From: Clavelina lepadiformis
Taxonomy: Eukaryota > Chordata > Ascidiacea > Aplousobranchia > Clavelinidae
Assembly (NCBI RefSeq): GCF_947623445.1
Contig: NC_135242.1
Coordinates: 24,366,001 to 24,430,000 of the forward strand
DNA length: 64,000 bases
Direction of reading: 5' to 3'
Shown here: piece after piece, positions 28,301 through 40,700 of the stretch
How positions within the stretch are numbered: the first letter of the stretch is position 1
How the letters are laid out: each line of letters opens with the position of its first letter
Notes under the pieces: generated by a model
Seen by the model: only the letters and a program-made list of their open reading frames with translations
What the model was told of the DNA's origin: nothing
Database searches by the model: none
Translations under genes and position numbers: made by a program

Positions 28301-28674
28301 GGCAACTTTTGCGACACTCCGACTTGCAAGTAAACTTGTAGTTATAAAGTTTTGGATAGAGATGCATGAAATACCAATAATATTAATGCAAATGTTTTAA
28401 TTATGTTTACATTTTTTTTTTCAGATTCGTGTTGCAGGCGCTCCAGGAACTTCAACATTCTGCTGGAAGAGATCAACTGATATTAGTGGAGTGGCATGGT
28501 GAAGAAGCAGCTCGCGTTCCAGAATTAATTCAACGAACTTTCAACCGAAAATTTTACAACTTCCTGAGATTCGACCAAACAAATGACGACGAAGTTATGT
28601 TCTTCGAAACACTGCGAACTGCTTTCGCGAGCAACACGGCACTGGATAGGAAACTTCTTGAGAACGGAAAGTGA
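25337..28674 (+). CDS. Toll-like receptor B (LRR-TM-TIR), two exons
   Basis: Paralogue of TLR A with the same architecture: exon 1 is 25337-28329, a 95-bp intron (GTAAAC...TTTCAG), exon 2 is 28425-28674, giving 1080 residues. It has a signal peptide (MGWLLILLLKFLLFSCGS), LRRNT, about 20 LRRs, one C-terminal cysteine cluster, a TM helix and a TIR domain starting near residue 922. Cysteine-cluster, TM and early TIR sequence is almost identical to TLR A, but many LRRs differ strongly. Inside the TIR the segment right after RDIDAG (961-966) differs from TLR A (MSPNENLLRLITKS versus AFSIENLLQLVRKC), although flanking sequence is nearly the same. This is where the BB loop and following helix contact partners. 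Intact, so presumably functional with different specificity (inference). Confidence 0.95.
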
Positions 28675-30054
28675 CGCAACACTATTGAGTTCATTTGGGG
28701 CAACGCATTTCAACGTTTTAACCAACTTGAACATATTTTTGTGAATAACAGCAGCAGATGCAAAACTCGAAATACTTTATTGATGCTTATATCTGACATG
28801 TTTTTAATAGATGAAAAACATTGTTTTCTCATTTTGCATGCTGTGTTTTACTGTTAAGGCTTTTATTTGTATAGTCATTGTATTCAAATTGGCACAACAA
28901 ACATTTAGGTTGCAGTGATTTTTGATCATTTAAACTTTGATTTTTATTAAATATTATTTTAAAAGTATTTTATATTATAGTGTTCAATTTATTTGAATAG
29001 CTTTAAAATAATGTTGCAATCACCTGTAAAAAAGCTTGGCCGGACAAATCAACGACATTAGCCGTACAGTAAATCTCAACCATCATTATAAATCATCATA
29101 TTTAAATTTTACTCCATCTTGCGAATATGGGAATTATACTTAAGATTGGGCAAGTTTTACGGACCGTGTTTCATTGACACATGTGAATGTTAATAAAAAA
29201 TTTGCTGGAAAATGTCCAGCAGAATTAAAATTTGACTTGTGCTAATTCAAGATATTCTTATGCTGGCCATTGGAAAAATTAGCATGTAAAAATGTTTTAT
29301 AATATTTGGCAAACTAAATAGAAGTTATAAAGTGACTTCAACTGTTTCCTTACTTACATCGTTTCCAAGGATGCAGTTTGTTATAATATAGAATCAAACA
29401 GCAAATTTAATGGTATGAGAAAAGCAAAAGCTGCTTAAAGCCAGTTTCTTCTGTTTCTTGTACACTGCTGCGAATACAAACCTGTCTTCCAAGCCCTTCA
29501 ATGAACGTCGATTTAAGTTTAGCGACAATCAAGCAGCGATAACTAGCAGAGCTTTGTGAGCGTTAGTTAAAAACTAAACTTCTTTGAGTGAAAACAAGAA
29601 ATGACGGTGTTTGTCTTCTCCTCTGCCTTAAAACCTATTGTGGGTGCTACTGGATCTGACGGTTTTTCTGGAGTGACCCTCAGTGAGTTACTGATCTCAA
29701 AAATTTAGCTACAACGTTTTTGTTCCGAAGTTTGAGCACTTGATGCTACTTGCACTAGCAGGAAAGAAAATAACATGGTCTTTGGGAGGTAAATATATGT
29801 TATGAAAGTAAATTTTAATGAGCAGCTACTTTACAAATCAGGTGTTAGCAACAAATACAGTTCAATCAAACCGCTAATGTTAGTTCTTAAATGGGTTAAT
29901 AGTTAGCACAAGACAAAGCCATATAAGTGATTAACTTGCAGTCGGATGAGGCTTGCTATGAAATGCAACAGGTTTGAAAGCAGAAGCATAAAGATATTTG
30001 GGAGAAGATATTCACTGACAAAGTGCACATGATCCTGGTTATATTTGTAACATC
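28675..30054. other. Interval between TLR B and CAB39 B
   Basis: The first ~300 bases are TLR B 3' UTR, closely matching the sequence after TLR A, including an AT-rich block near 28940-28980. About 29000-29770 is extra relative to unit A and shows no coding or repeat structure that I can name. From about 29785 the sequence again matches unit A up to the last CAB39 exon. Confidence 0.6.
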
Positions 30055-33000
30055 TTAACCGCTCAATTCTTTTATCTGAAAGAGAAAAATATTCTTCACT
30101 TATTTGCAAACAAAGTAGGTTCTAAACTAAACAATCGAACATGCAGTGCCTTTTTGATGTTTTTTATCTGAAAAATTCATTAATCTCATCGATACAATGA
30201 AATTCTGTTACTGACCTGTTCTATAAGGCAATCTTTCTCATAGTTGAACTGTTGATCGTCCGATCTATCATTGTGAAAATTTGAAAGAAAATCCACAAGT
30301 TTTTGCTGATTTTTCAACAAAATATCAAAAATTGGTTTTGTTTTGTTTGGGTTTGCAACAAAAACCTGCAAGAAACAGACGTTAAGTTGGACCATGACGT
30401 AGCAGTGAGTGAGACAAAGTGTCACCAAGCAAGTTTTAAAGACAGCAACTTAACTTGACATTTTAAAAGAATTGGTCACTCATATCGGCATAACCAATGG
30501 TCATAGGCCTTAGGCAGTGAACCCAATGACATGACCACTGCATTAAGCATGGAGGCATGCTTCAGGTAAGCATGGGATCAGTCTTACCTTGAAAACATGG
30601 AAAGCTTCAAACTGGATGTTGCGGCTCTGATCACGAAGATTGTTCATCATGATGTTCAGGTTCTCGGGCTTGCCGATGTAACGCGTCATAATCGTTAAAT
30701 TGTGACGAATGAGGAATAGTTCACCCAGTAACTGGGGATAAATTATGAAGAAATGAACATGTTGAGTAACTTGAGTTATATTTTTATGACAGAACAATGC
30801 AATATTGTTGCAGAAAACCAAATAGAAATGTCTTTCAACTTTCATAAATTGTCTTTATGATGTCATAATAACTAGGCATTGCATTATCACATGGAAAGTA
30901 ATTGCTCTTGCAACGCAAAGCAAGCTACGGACATAAAATATGATTTTGCAAGAAATCACATGATGTGTTGGCTCATATGGCTTGGTATGTGTAAAGCGTC
31001 TAAACATGCAACAATACAATGTCTAACATGTTCTATGAGGTCATTTTAGTCAAAAAGCTGTGTGCTCTACTGTAACAATAATCCGAGACGGATTGAATAA
31101 AATCGGGATAAAATAAAGACCACAATCAGCTTGAAATCTTCTCGTACAAGTCAAGCACATTCATTCACAAATATTTCACCATGATTTCTGTGTGTGTTCA
31201 AACTTTCTAACCTGAAAGCACTTTTCCAAGCTAAATAACAAATTTACACGACCATAGCTTAGAAATTGTCACACCACATGCAGAGCATAGCCTGTAACTA
31301 ATACACAGAGTAGAAACTTGACTAAATGTCAACCGATTAATAGGATCATTTTTCCCACAATTTTTCTTGTCTTTTGACATGTAATCAAGTTGACCGGTAA
31401 CCAGCTTAGTGTTTGAACCACAATCACCCGATTGTCCACTCCCAATGCATATCACTGTGTTTGGTAATCTCACTAATGTGACCAGTCACTTTCACAATCA
31501 CATGATGCTGGTGGACAAATGAGCTTAGTAAGGGCCAATTGCAAATAAGGTGAGTCTTTGTGAGAATAGTACAACGAGGGTTTAGGACAATCTTTATCGG
31601 GAAAGGCGACTAGATAAAAGGGGCCAACTTTGCTTTCGGCCAAATCCCTGAACCACAAACACCAGGTGATGGGGCCATTTTTTTGGGACCTACTCTTAAA
31701 GGTGGTCGTGTTTGGAAAAAAAATCAAAGCCATGTTCAAACAATCATTTTCAGATTTATGTTGATCTATAATAAAACTGTCTGCAGGAAGCAATCAAATA
31801 AACACGGCACAATTAAACTTAAATAAAAAACAGAATCGAATGGAAAAAATGGTTCATCGATAAACTAACAAAAGTTACCCTGCACAACCTATATGTGTGA
31901 GCACACCAACTTCAGGTGACATAATTAAACAAACCTTAAGTGACTGACACCTCAACAGGCAGTTTTCTGACTCAAGCAAGCGATTGTAAGCCTGAAATAC
32001 TCGGTCGAAGTTTGCACTCAAAAATTTAAAGCAGGAAGCTTGATGTCTTGTCAGCAGGTCCTACGTGAAACAAGAAGACTTACGCAAACACAGATTGATT
32101 AAGTCATTTTAACTTAAAAGTTTAATGAAAACATTCATCATGAACACACTAACCTTAAAGGCGTCTGATGCGATGTCGGAATCAGACATCTCCACATATT
32201 CAAAGAACTTAAAAATTAGGTCACGTTCAAAAAAGATTATTGCGAGGGGTTCATGTCTGATGCATTCCCTCAACAGTTTACCACAGAATAGGGCAATGTC
32301 TGGGCTTTCGTATCTGGAAAGAAACATAAACTTTAAGGAATCATTCTTAGTGGATTCTGTTTAGTTTTATTCCAGAAAAATGTGTAATCAAACAATCTTT
32401 TCTCACATTAAGTAAAAATTAAAATTGTTTCCTTTGAATTGGAATAAGACAAATCTTTTTTTAATATTAACATGTATTACCACAATCGTGTTTTTACATT
32501 GCATGCAATTAACCCACCCTTTAACTAATTTAATCACTATCTCGTCTTCGTTTATCAAATGGTCGACGGTTTCGTGCTTATCTCCAGTCTGTAGCTTTAA
32601 CAAGGCGATAAATACTTCAACGAAATCATTTCTTCGCTGATAAAGTTAAAATCATCAAGATGTTTGCACTCAAAGACCTATTTCAGTCTCACACATTTCA
32701 AAATCTTTTCAAATTCTTTAGAAGTACATTGTGCACAACCTCTAAATCGACGTAAGAAATGTTGTCCACAATGTTGACTAGAAAATAGGTGTTGTACACT
32801 TCCTGGGAAATCTGGGCAACAAGTTCGGGCTGTGGTTGGGGTTGCTCAGATCCACACAAAATCAACTTCATCATGACCAGGTTCTCTGTAAGGGCTTGCT
32901 GAGCCTGGAAGCAAGAAACATCAAGTACAGTTAAATTGTAAGAAGTTTTATAGCAGGACAAGAACAACATCAGATACTGTCACAACAGGAAAAATGAACT

Positions 33001-34424
33001 GTCAACATGGGTTCATAGCTTATTACTAGGGCGATTATTTTTTGACCTAAAAAACTAAAGTTTTTGACCTAAAAATTGAAAATTTTGACAAATATTAACA
33101 TTAAAAAACTTTTTTTTTGACAAATTTTGACGTATGAAGAACTCAAGTAGTTAAATTACGCATTATTGTATAAAAAGTTAAAATTTATTGTAGTAAAGAA
33201 GGGCAAAAATCTGAACACAGACCTAGCCTATTCTGAAAAGGGAAATGAGCTAATTACAAATCATTGCCAAAAAAGCTGCACCTAAGTCCCAACAAAAACT
33301 GTTCAAAACATTTGTCTAAACTAAAGATATATGAAGTATCTAAAGTAAAACCGAAGCAAGAGCTGATTCACAATAAGTAGACAATGGGCCATTTACAACA
33401 GTATAAAGTAGGCTACAAGGTGTACAATGTAAAATATCAAGTTCACCTACAATGCAACCTCTATGACACCACGACAATTTAGTTGGTAAACAATTTTGAC
33501 TTGGTAAACAATTTTGACAATTTTTGACCTAATGTTGTAAATTTGACAATTTTTTTGACTAATCAAAAAATAATCGCCCTACTTATTACTAATGCTGGAG
33601 GAATCTAAGATGTTTATTAAGCATCCTTACCAAATAGCTTTGGTGTTTTCCTAATGCAAGAATCTAAGCTGTTTATTAAATCCTAAATTAAATCACATCC
33701 AAACCAAATAGTCTTGGTGTTTGCTTCAATTTATTCAATGTTATTGCTTAAGCACAAACTAATTTACAATGTGACTAACAGTTTATCTCTGTCACTTCAC
33801 CTCTTGCATGGTGATACCATTTCAGTGCATTTGTAGGGTACCATGAACATCTCGATACTCAAATTTCACAGAACACAATTTTTTATCAGCCAACACAGTC
33901 AGAGAATAGCCATTTTCACACGACATAAAACATTAAAACCATTAAAAAATCGAAGACAGTTCAAAGTTGTTGGTATTTTATCGGTTCTTCACATGAACTG
34001 CCAAAGATATGTTTTATATATCTACAACTGAGTACATCACGTTGTCGCGATTAACCGGTCGTCCGTTTCATACACTACATCAAAATTAAACAAATTTAGC
34101 AACTGGCATAAGCAAGAGCTTTTTTTATTGGTTGCTCAATTTGACATAGTCATGGTAATGCAGCACACAAGCTGTGGGCTTGCACTACCATGCTCTAGAG
34201 TCCAGACTGCCAAGTATTCCTAAAACACTTAACGTTAAATCGTAAAGACAGCAGGTGCAAATGCAAAAGTAATCAACAAAACACAAACTTCACCTTCTCC
34301 ATTTTCTCTTTGCTTGCTTGCTGGTCAGACAAAACCTTAATAGCTGAATTAAGATCGTTTACAATCTCCTGTGGGGTCTTGCTATGATTTGATATTTTCA
34401 ATAATTCCAAAAAAAACAGTTTGA
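30055..34424 (-). CDS. CAB39: CAB39 / MO25 scaffold protein, copy B (5' exon not found)
   Basis: Same exon-intron plan as copy A. Exons in gene order: 34424-34294, 32904-32740, 32636-32518, 32313-32154, 32060-31935, 30731-30588, 30366-30216 and 30075-30055. Frames are open and splice sites intact. It keeps family-typical segments better than copy A in the C-terminal half ([35 protein letters not shown]). Two changes stand out. The 32313-32154 exon is 9 bases shorter than in copy A (160 versus 169), deleting three residues (DAFATFK becomes DAFK). The first exon has small indels (+2, +1, -3) that cancel, rewriting about ten residues but restoring frame at SKTPQEIV. The role would be MO25-like scaffolding for STRAD/LKB1. 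The initiator ATG was not found. Confidence 0.86.
33027..33581. mobile_element. MITE with TAGGGCGATT ends and 8-bp target duplication
   Basis: This 555-bp non-coding element starts TAGGGCGATTATTTTTTGA and ends with its reverse complement. It is flanked by exact 8-bp copies CTTATTAC (33019-33026 and 33582-33589), which indicates a hAT-like element. Inside, the motif TTTTGAC(C/A) recurs many times near both ends. It lies in the first intron seen of CAB39 B; unit A retains only its left end. Confidence 0.9.
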
Positions 34425-35248
34425 CTGTGCAGTATATGTATTGAGAACAAGCAGAGTTAATGTTGTACTTGAATCAATATATTTAAGGCAGGACTTAGGT
34501 TGTTAAACCTGAAAGAGAACATTACTTAACAGAAACAGATTTGAACCACAGGTATATGCTTTATCTTTTTCATCTTCATATCGACACATTGTCTGACAGC
34601 TGTTTCTTTCAATGCTAGATTTTTTAACAACAGCAACGATGGCGGTTAGCACGGCCACCAAAACCCTGAATGTGTTTAGGCCTATATCAAACTAAACAAA
34701 ACTTACAGGTACCGAGCTAGGCCTAGCCTTTGGGCAAGTTCCGACGAGCCTAGTACACAAGTGCACAATTACAGGATGCTTTTTGCTGTGTACTAGACCC
34801 GTTTCGACTATGTGATGCATTTGTGTACTAATCCCCATGAATATTTGTATAATTGATTGAACGATTGCAAAAAACTGATGGAAAATGATAGTCTGCCATA
34901 AGATACAAGTCTACACTGCAAAAAATAATGCCTTATTGTTAGTTCAAAAGGCTTATAATTAGTGCAGTTGGTTGATGAACTCGTATTTTGGCTTATTCTT
35001 AGTGCATTTAACAATTAAGTCTCATTGTTAGTATATTTCCAAGTTTTCTTCCTTGTTGTTAGTAATTCTCAGCCTAATACGTAGGATTGCTAACTAATGA
35101 CCTATTATTTAGAAACCTACCGTTATTGCGGCCTTATTACTAGACATTTTCAATTTCTTACCTAACATTTAGTTGCCGGAAAAAGAGAACCAAGGGTTAT
35201 GCATTGAAACGTCATAATGGCTAAGAAAAAAGATTGTGGTATTAATAA

Positions 35249-37661
35249 CACTGGCCAACAAAAAAAACATTTTTTTTGAGTGCCAAAGATATTTTGATGG
35301 TTTCTGGGTAATTTTGGGCTGCTGAGTCCGAAAATAACATTCGTTTCTTTGAATTGGCTCTAGTTTTTGAGATATCGATGTTTTTTATTGTTGACCAGAG
35401 AAAAATCGTTAACTTTAGTATCTGCCAATTGTGAACACAAGCATCAGTAAAATGCATATTGGAAATGTCTCTTAGGCAGTATGCATTACTTATTTTGGAC
35501 CAGATACTCCACTATGTCTATTTGTTATTGTAGCATCCCATTACTTCAGAAACAAGGCATTGAAAACACTCCATTTTCGGCATCATTCTGATAAGCTACA
35601 GTTTCTTTGTATTGTTCACCACATGTACAGTGTAGAGTACTCCCTTCAGTTATCACATCATATCAATATCTCATTTTATAGCTATATTGTTGTAGACTAA
35701 AGATGTTGTAATCAGAATTTAATAGTTCTGTAGCCAGAGAAAGGAATACCACGAGTCAAGTTCAAGCTATTGCTCACATAAGTAAGTTTGGAAAACGTGG
35801 AGGATTTTTGTAATTCAAGTGAGAATTGAGTTCATTAGTGGAAGTTTGACAATATGCTTAGGCCTTGTCACTGGGAGGATGCATTTTCCTGTGACTGAAT
35901 TGACAACCTGTCACATTTTCGTTCTGTATATATATGCTCTGCAAGTGAGAGCAGTGGAAGTGTGTTAGAAAGCAGTCCATTCATTCCAGAGCCATTCAAG
36001 CAGGAGGAGCTGAGCGATCTTATCAGGGATCTCAACTTATCCAAAGAAGCAGCAGAAATTTTGGCATCCTGACTCAAAGACAAAAACTGCCTTGGAACCG
36101 GAGCTTCAATAACATTCTACCGTACAAGAGAGAAAGAATTACTTCCGTATTTTAGCCAACAAGATGACCTTGTTTACTGCAAAGACATCGAAGGGCTTCT
36201 GCTGAAAATGGGAGTGCCACAATATAGACCTCAAGAGTGGCGCTTATTCATAGACAGTTCGAAAAGGAGTTTGAAATGTGTATTGCTACATAATCGTAAC
36301 AGATATGCATCTCTCCCAATTGGCCACTCAACAAAACTAAAAGAAGAGTACAACAACATTAAAACGGTATTACAGAAACTGGATTATGACTCTCACCAAT
36401 GGTTAATCTGTGTAGACTTGAAGATGGTAAATTTTTTGCTTGGCCAGCAAAGCGGATATACAAAATACCCATGTTTTATCTGCTTGTGGGATAGCCGAGC
36501 GCGCACTGATCACTGGGTGAAGAAAGGGTGGCCACTTAGAGATTCCATGAGAGTAGGTGAAGGTAACATCATAAATGAAGCTTTAGTTGCTAGAGAGAAG
36601 ATCATCATTCCACCGCTGCACATAAAACTTGGTTTGATGAAGCAATTTGTGAAAGCCTTGCCTGCAACTGGGGATTGCTTCAACTATATTTGCAGAACAT
36701 TTCCTGCTTTGACCATCGAAAAGCTTAAAGCAGGCATTTTTGATGGCCCTCAGATCCGCAAACTCATAAAGGATGTGTGTTTTGTGCAGTCCATGACAGA
36801 CACAGAGTCTGCTGCTTGGCAATCGTTTGTTTTAGTCACACAGAACTTTCTTGGTAACCGAAAAGCTGAAAATTACCAAGAATTGGTGGAAGATATGCTT
36901 TCCAAGTTGAAAGATTTGGGTGTGAAGATGAGTATCAAGGTTCACTATCTCTTCAGCCACTTAGATTGTTTTCCTGCAAACCTTGGTGATCTAAGTGAAG
37001 AGCAGGGAGAAAGGTTCCACCAGGACATTAAGGTCATAGAAGAGAGGTATCAGGGCAGGTGGGATGCCCATATGATGGCCGACTACTGTTGGAGTCTCCA
37101 ACGTGACTGCTTGGCTGCATCACATTCCAGAAAGTCGTACAAAAGAAAATTTACAAGCATCGACTAATTTTTTTGTATTACAGTACCGATATATGATTGA
37201 TTAGCGTGCTTTGACAGCTTACTAAATGTACTTTGAGCGTTACTAAAAGTAGTGTTTGTGCTTTGACGTCGCCTGTTTTTGCGTTACAAAAATCTGTTGT
37301 TTACTGCTAACATCGCCTAAGTTTTATAATTTTTGCTTGATTTTCACATGAAACATGATTCGCGTAAAGAAGGCTCTCTGTGTTAACGATTGCGTCTTTA
37401 ACAATATCGCATCAGAAATAGAAGAATACTGTATGGACATGATTGAAAAGACAGATGTAGACTCATCGAAGTTGTAGTATAAAAAGAATTTTACCTATGT
37501 CAAAATTTGCGTATTTTTAGCACTTTTTGAAACAAAAACATGGAATATCTCAAAAACTAGAGCCAATTCGGAAAAACTAATGCCATTTTTGGATTCAGCG
37601 ACATAAAAATACTCTAAAACCGTTGAAACTTTCTTCGCACCAAAATGTGTGTTGACCAGTG
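35249..37661 (+). mobile_element. 2.4-kb nested DNA transposon with ~130-bp terminal inverted repeats
   Basis: The left end starts CACTGGCCAACA and the right end, reverse-complemented, starts CACTGGTCAACA. Both continue with related sequence for about 130 bases, the best-matched inner block being GAATTGGCTCTAGTTTTTGA followed by GATAT. TAA flanks both ends, a possible 3-bp duplication. The element encloses exactly one coding region, the transposase-like protein listed next. That ties this protein family to mobile DNA. Confidence 0.82.
35952..37167 (+). pseudogene. Transposase-like protein of the nested element (C-terminal domain, one in-frame stop)
   Basis: From 36208 a 319-residue open frame gives the conserved C-terminal domain. 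The homologous frame continues upstream to about 35952 (PFKQEELSDLIRDLNLSK), broken by one TGA at 36070-36072 where the paralogue at 49216-50443 has Arg. Candidate acidic catalytic positions are the Asp in LFIDSSKRSLKC, the Asp in CVDLKMVNFLLG and the Glu residues of SEEQGERFHQDI. Between them are CFICLWDSRA (Cys pair) and PPLHIKLGLMKQFVKA (His). The order D...D...CxxC insert...H...E suits an RNase-H-fold DDE enzyme (inference). Proteins like this occur, uncharacterised, in several invertebrates (my recollection of the family). No N-terminal Cys-rich domain was found in this element. Either a decayed copy or a start at 36208. Confidence 0.7.
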
Positions 37662-37730
37662 TAATTATTTGTCACGTCCGCACTTGATTCTGTCTTTTTA
37701 TCTTCGCCACAGTAGGCTACAAGTCGGGTG

Positions 37731-40700
37731 ATGGGTTATCTTGCGGAAGAAGCGGCCAAGTGTGGCTTATCTGAAAATATTGTGGATGCGTTGAAAGGTA
37801 TGCTGCAATTGAAATCCTCCTGTATGCTATTATGAACAAAATGAGAAAGTATAGGTATGAAACATAAGCTGTTCTTGAATGAAATGTTACGTATATCCAA
37901 ACCACTTTGATTTAGCTTTTGTTGGTTGTTTCGATTTATAATAATTGTATAATTTATAGCTTAGTAATTGCGTAAAATAACTCCTATTGCATTGATGCCC
38001 TTTAACGCCAGCTTTATGAAATGTCATTTTCGCGCTAAACCGCTGGTTTCCTTAGTTAGATTGTTGCTTGACAATGTCTTGGCAGCAGATCAACATGTGG
38101 CACTACCAGTAAGGCATCTTTGGCTATTTCTAAGGATTTTTAAGCATAGCATACTGCCAACTGTGCAAATGCCACATTTTAGTTTTAAAACGAGCTACTA
38201 GCCTATGTATTATAACAGTTCTACGATGTAAACTTTCACGCGGTTAGGTTACGATACTTGTAGGAAGAAAGCATCTGGACTTATTTCCAATGCGCGTTAC
38301 ATCAATGGCGGTGCCCAACTCCAATGCAATGACGTGCATTTGTATTTTAAACCTTTTTCCCGCGTTTGGTATAAAATGTTACATTTTACAAGTTATCTAA
38401 CCTTTGCTTAGTTCCGAAAGGTACTTTCACCTCCCGTGGTGTTAATTTTAGAACATGATGTAGTGTTGTGACGATTACGTCACGAATCACGAGTTGTTTT
38501 CCAAGATGTTTGAAATTTAATTTAGAATCCCGTAATTCAGTTGTTGACCAAATTTGCGTTTTCCTTAATGACGTCAGATAATTTCCTCGCTTGAACTAGT
38601 TTGCCACATATTTATACTGATGTAATGTTTTCAATCTTCCCTTTTTACGTGATCGATTTCACTGGTTACTACAGCGCTATGTAACATTCAGCAAGCTTCG
38701 CCCGAAGGCGAAAGCCTTCGTGTCCTATAATAAACAAAATGGGACTTTATTATTTAGCAATATATATAGACAGAATTTAAGAAGCAAACAGCATTATCAA
38801 GCCGCTGAGAAAAGACAACCATCTCATCGAGTCAGAAGAAAAACTATCTATCAATTCAACCATCCTCGCTTTAATTTCTCTTTGTCATAAATTGGTGCCC
38901 GAACAGTTCGAAATTGCTGAGTTAGTTGCATATTGAGCGAGAAAGAATGTTACCAGCTATTTATGAAGTTTTGATGACCAACTTTCAACAGCAAGATCAG
39001 CCAACTACAAACGCTAGTCAACGAGGAAGTTTTCAAGACATTCCATCTACAATATCAGCAACCAGACTAATTCGGAAACAACAGAACTAATGACATTGAT
39101 ACCTGGTTGATGTGATGAAGTTTTGATCGCCTAACCAACGTGTTATACATCTCCAAGAGCATGAGCAAACTATTGTATATATTTTTTTACGCATCAAGAC
39201 AAAGTCCATTGGACATCGCCACACGGCGCATCTCTCTACCGCAAACAAGGCTTGCTACAGCCGCGGAATGACACACGCAGACGTGATCGCTCATTTTTTT
39301 ACCTTCGACACGCAAGGGAAAGCGACACTTCTGTAAGCTTATGTCTCATGTTTTGTATTTCAAGTGAAACGGTGTATCGATATTTGTTATATTTACCGAG
39401 CTCTGTCATTGTACTGTACCAAATTCTTGTTTTAATAACTGTGATGAATATTATAACCACAGACATAATTTTGTCGAGTAAAGGTTGCCTTCAATTTCAT
39501 TTCAGGCAAGCTTTACTCTGGGTAGGAAGGCTATGTGACGATTACGTCACGAATCACGAGTTGTTTTCCAAGATGTTTGAAATTTAATTTAGAATCCCGT
39601 AATTCAGTTGTTGACCAAATTTGCGTTTTCCTTAATGACGTCAGATAATTTCCTCGCTTGAACTAGTTTGCCACATATTTATACTGATGTAATGTTTTCA
39701 ATCTTCCCTTTTTACGTGATCGATTTCACTGGTTACTACAGCGCTATGTAACATTCAGCAAGATTTGCCCGAAGGCAAAAGCCTTTGTGTTATAATAAAT
39801 AAAATGGGAACTTTATAATTTAGTAATTTGTATAGACAGAATCAAGCAACTAACAGCATAGTCACGCAAATTTGAGAAATGAGAACTCATCCATCGAAGC
39901 AGAAGCAAAACAAGTCACCAACCATCAATCGTCCTCGCTCATATTCAAACAATTACCGCCAGCATATGCGGTCATTATGACGGATATGTTCCTTGTGTAA
40001 TACCTCACACGAGTAGTGCACAAGCGAATTATTTCTTTGTCATAGTGTCTTACGTGCTTTGGAATAGGCTTGCGGCTTATTATTTACGTTTCTTTGCCAT
40101 AACCAAACGCCAAAAATTCCTATAGGAATATAATTATAATTACAAATTCTTTATTATTAAATAAAACTTTGAAACATATCCGAATTTCGCCAAATTTCAA
40201 TTTTTAGCGAACTATTTCTAATTTGATAGGGTTATTTCGATGTATTTAGCCTATGTTGTTAGTTTCCTGTATGTCAGGTGTTTTAACAAATGGCGACTAT
40301 TGTTTAGAGAGTGGATTACAAGTTGCTGACTTGCCACTCACACATGCTATCGTCAAAGAAGAGTTTGTCACATTATCTTTTGGAGAAAGAACACGATTAA
40401 TGAATTTCCTTGCTGAAGTGTTATTTCGTGAGGTGCGTATAATATTTTTAATTATTGTATTACGATGCAGTGACATAGTTTTTTGTATTAAAACAGCAGG
40501 TTAATAACGGTTAACTGTTTGTTTTATCCAGACCGAAACTCAAGATCTTGACAGCATACCATGTGCAATTTCTGAAGCTATGCTTACCCTTCTTGAAGAC
40601 TACACCGAAGTCCACATCCTTTTCGTTCGCGTCAGCAAACGATAGTGATATAAGCTTGAATGTATCCACCAATAGCGACGACGTGTCTTCCAACCAATCC

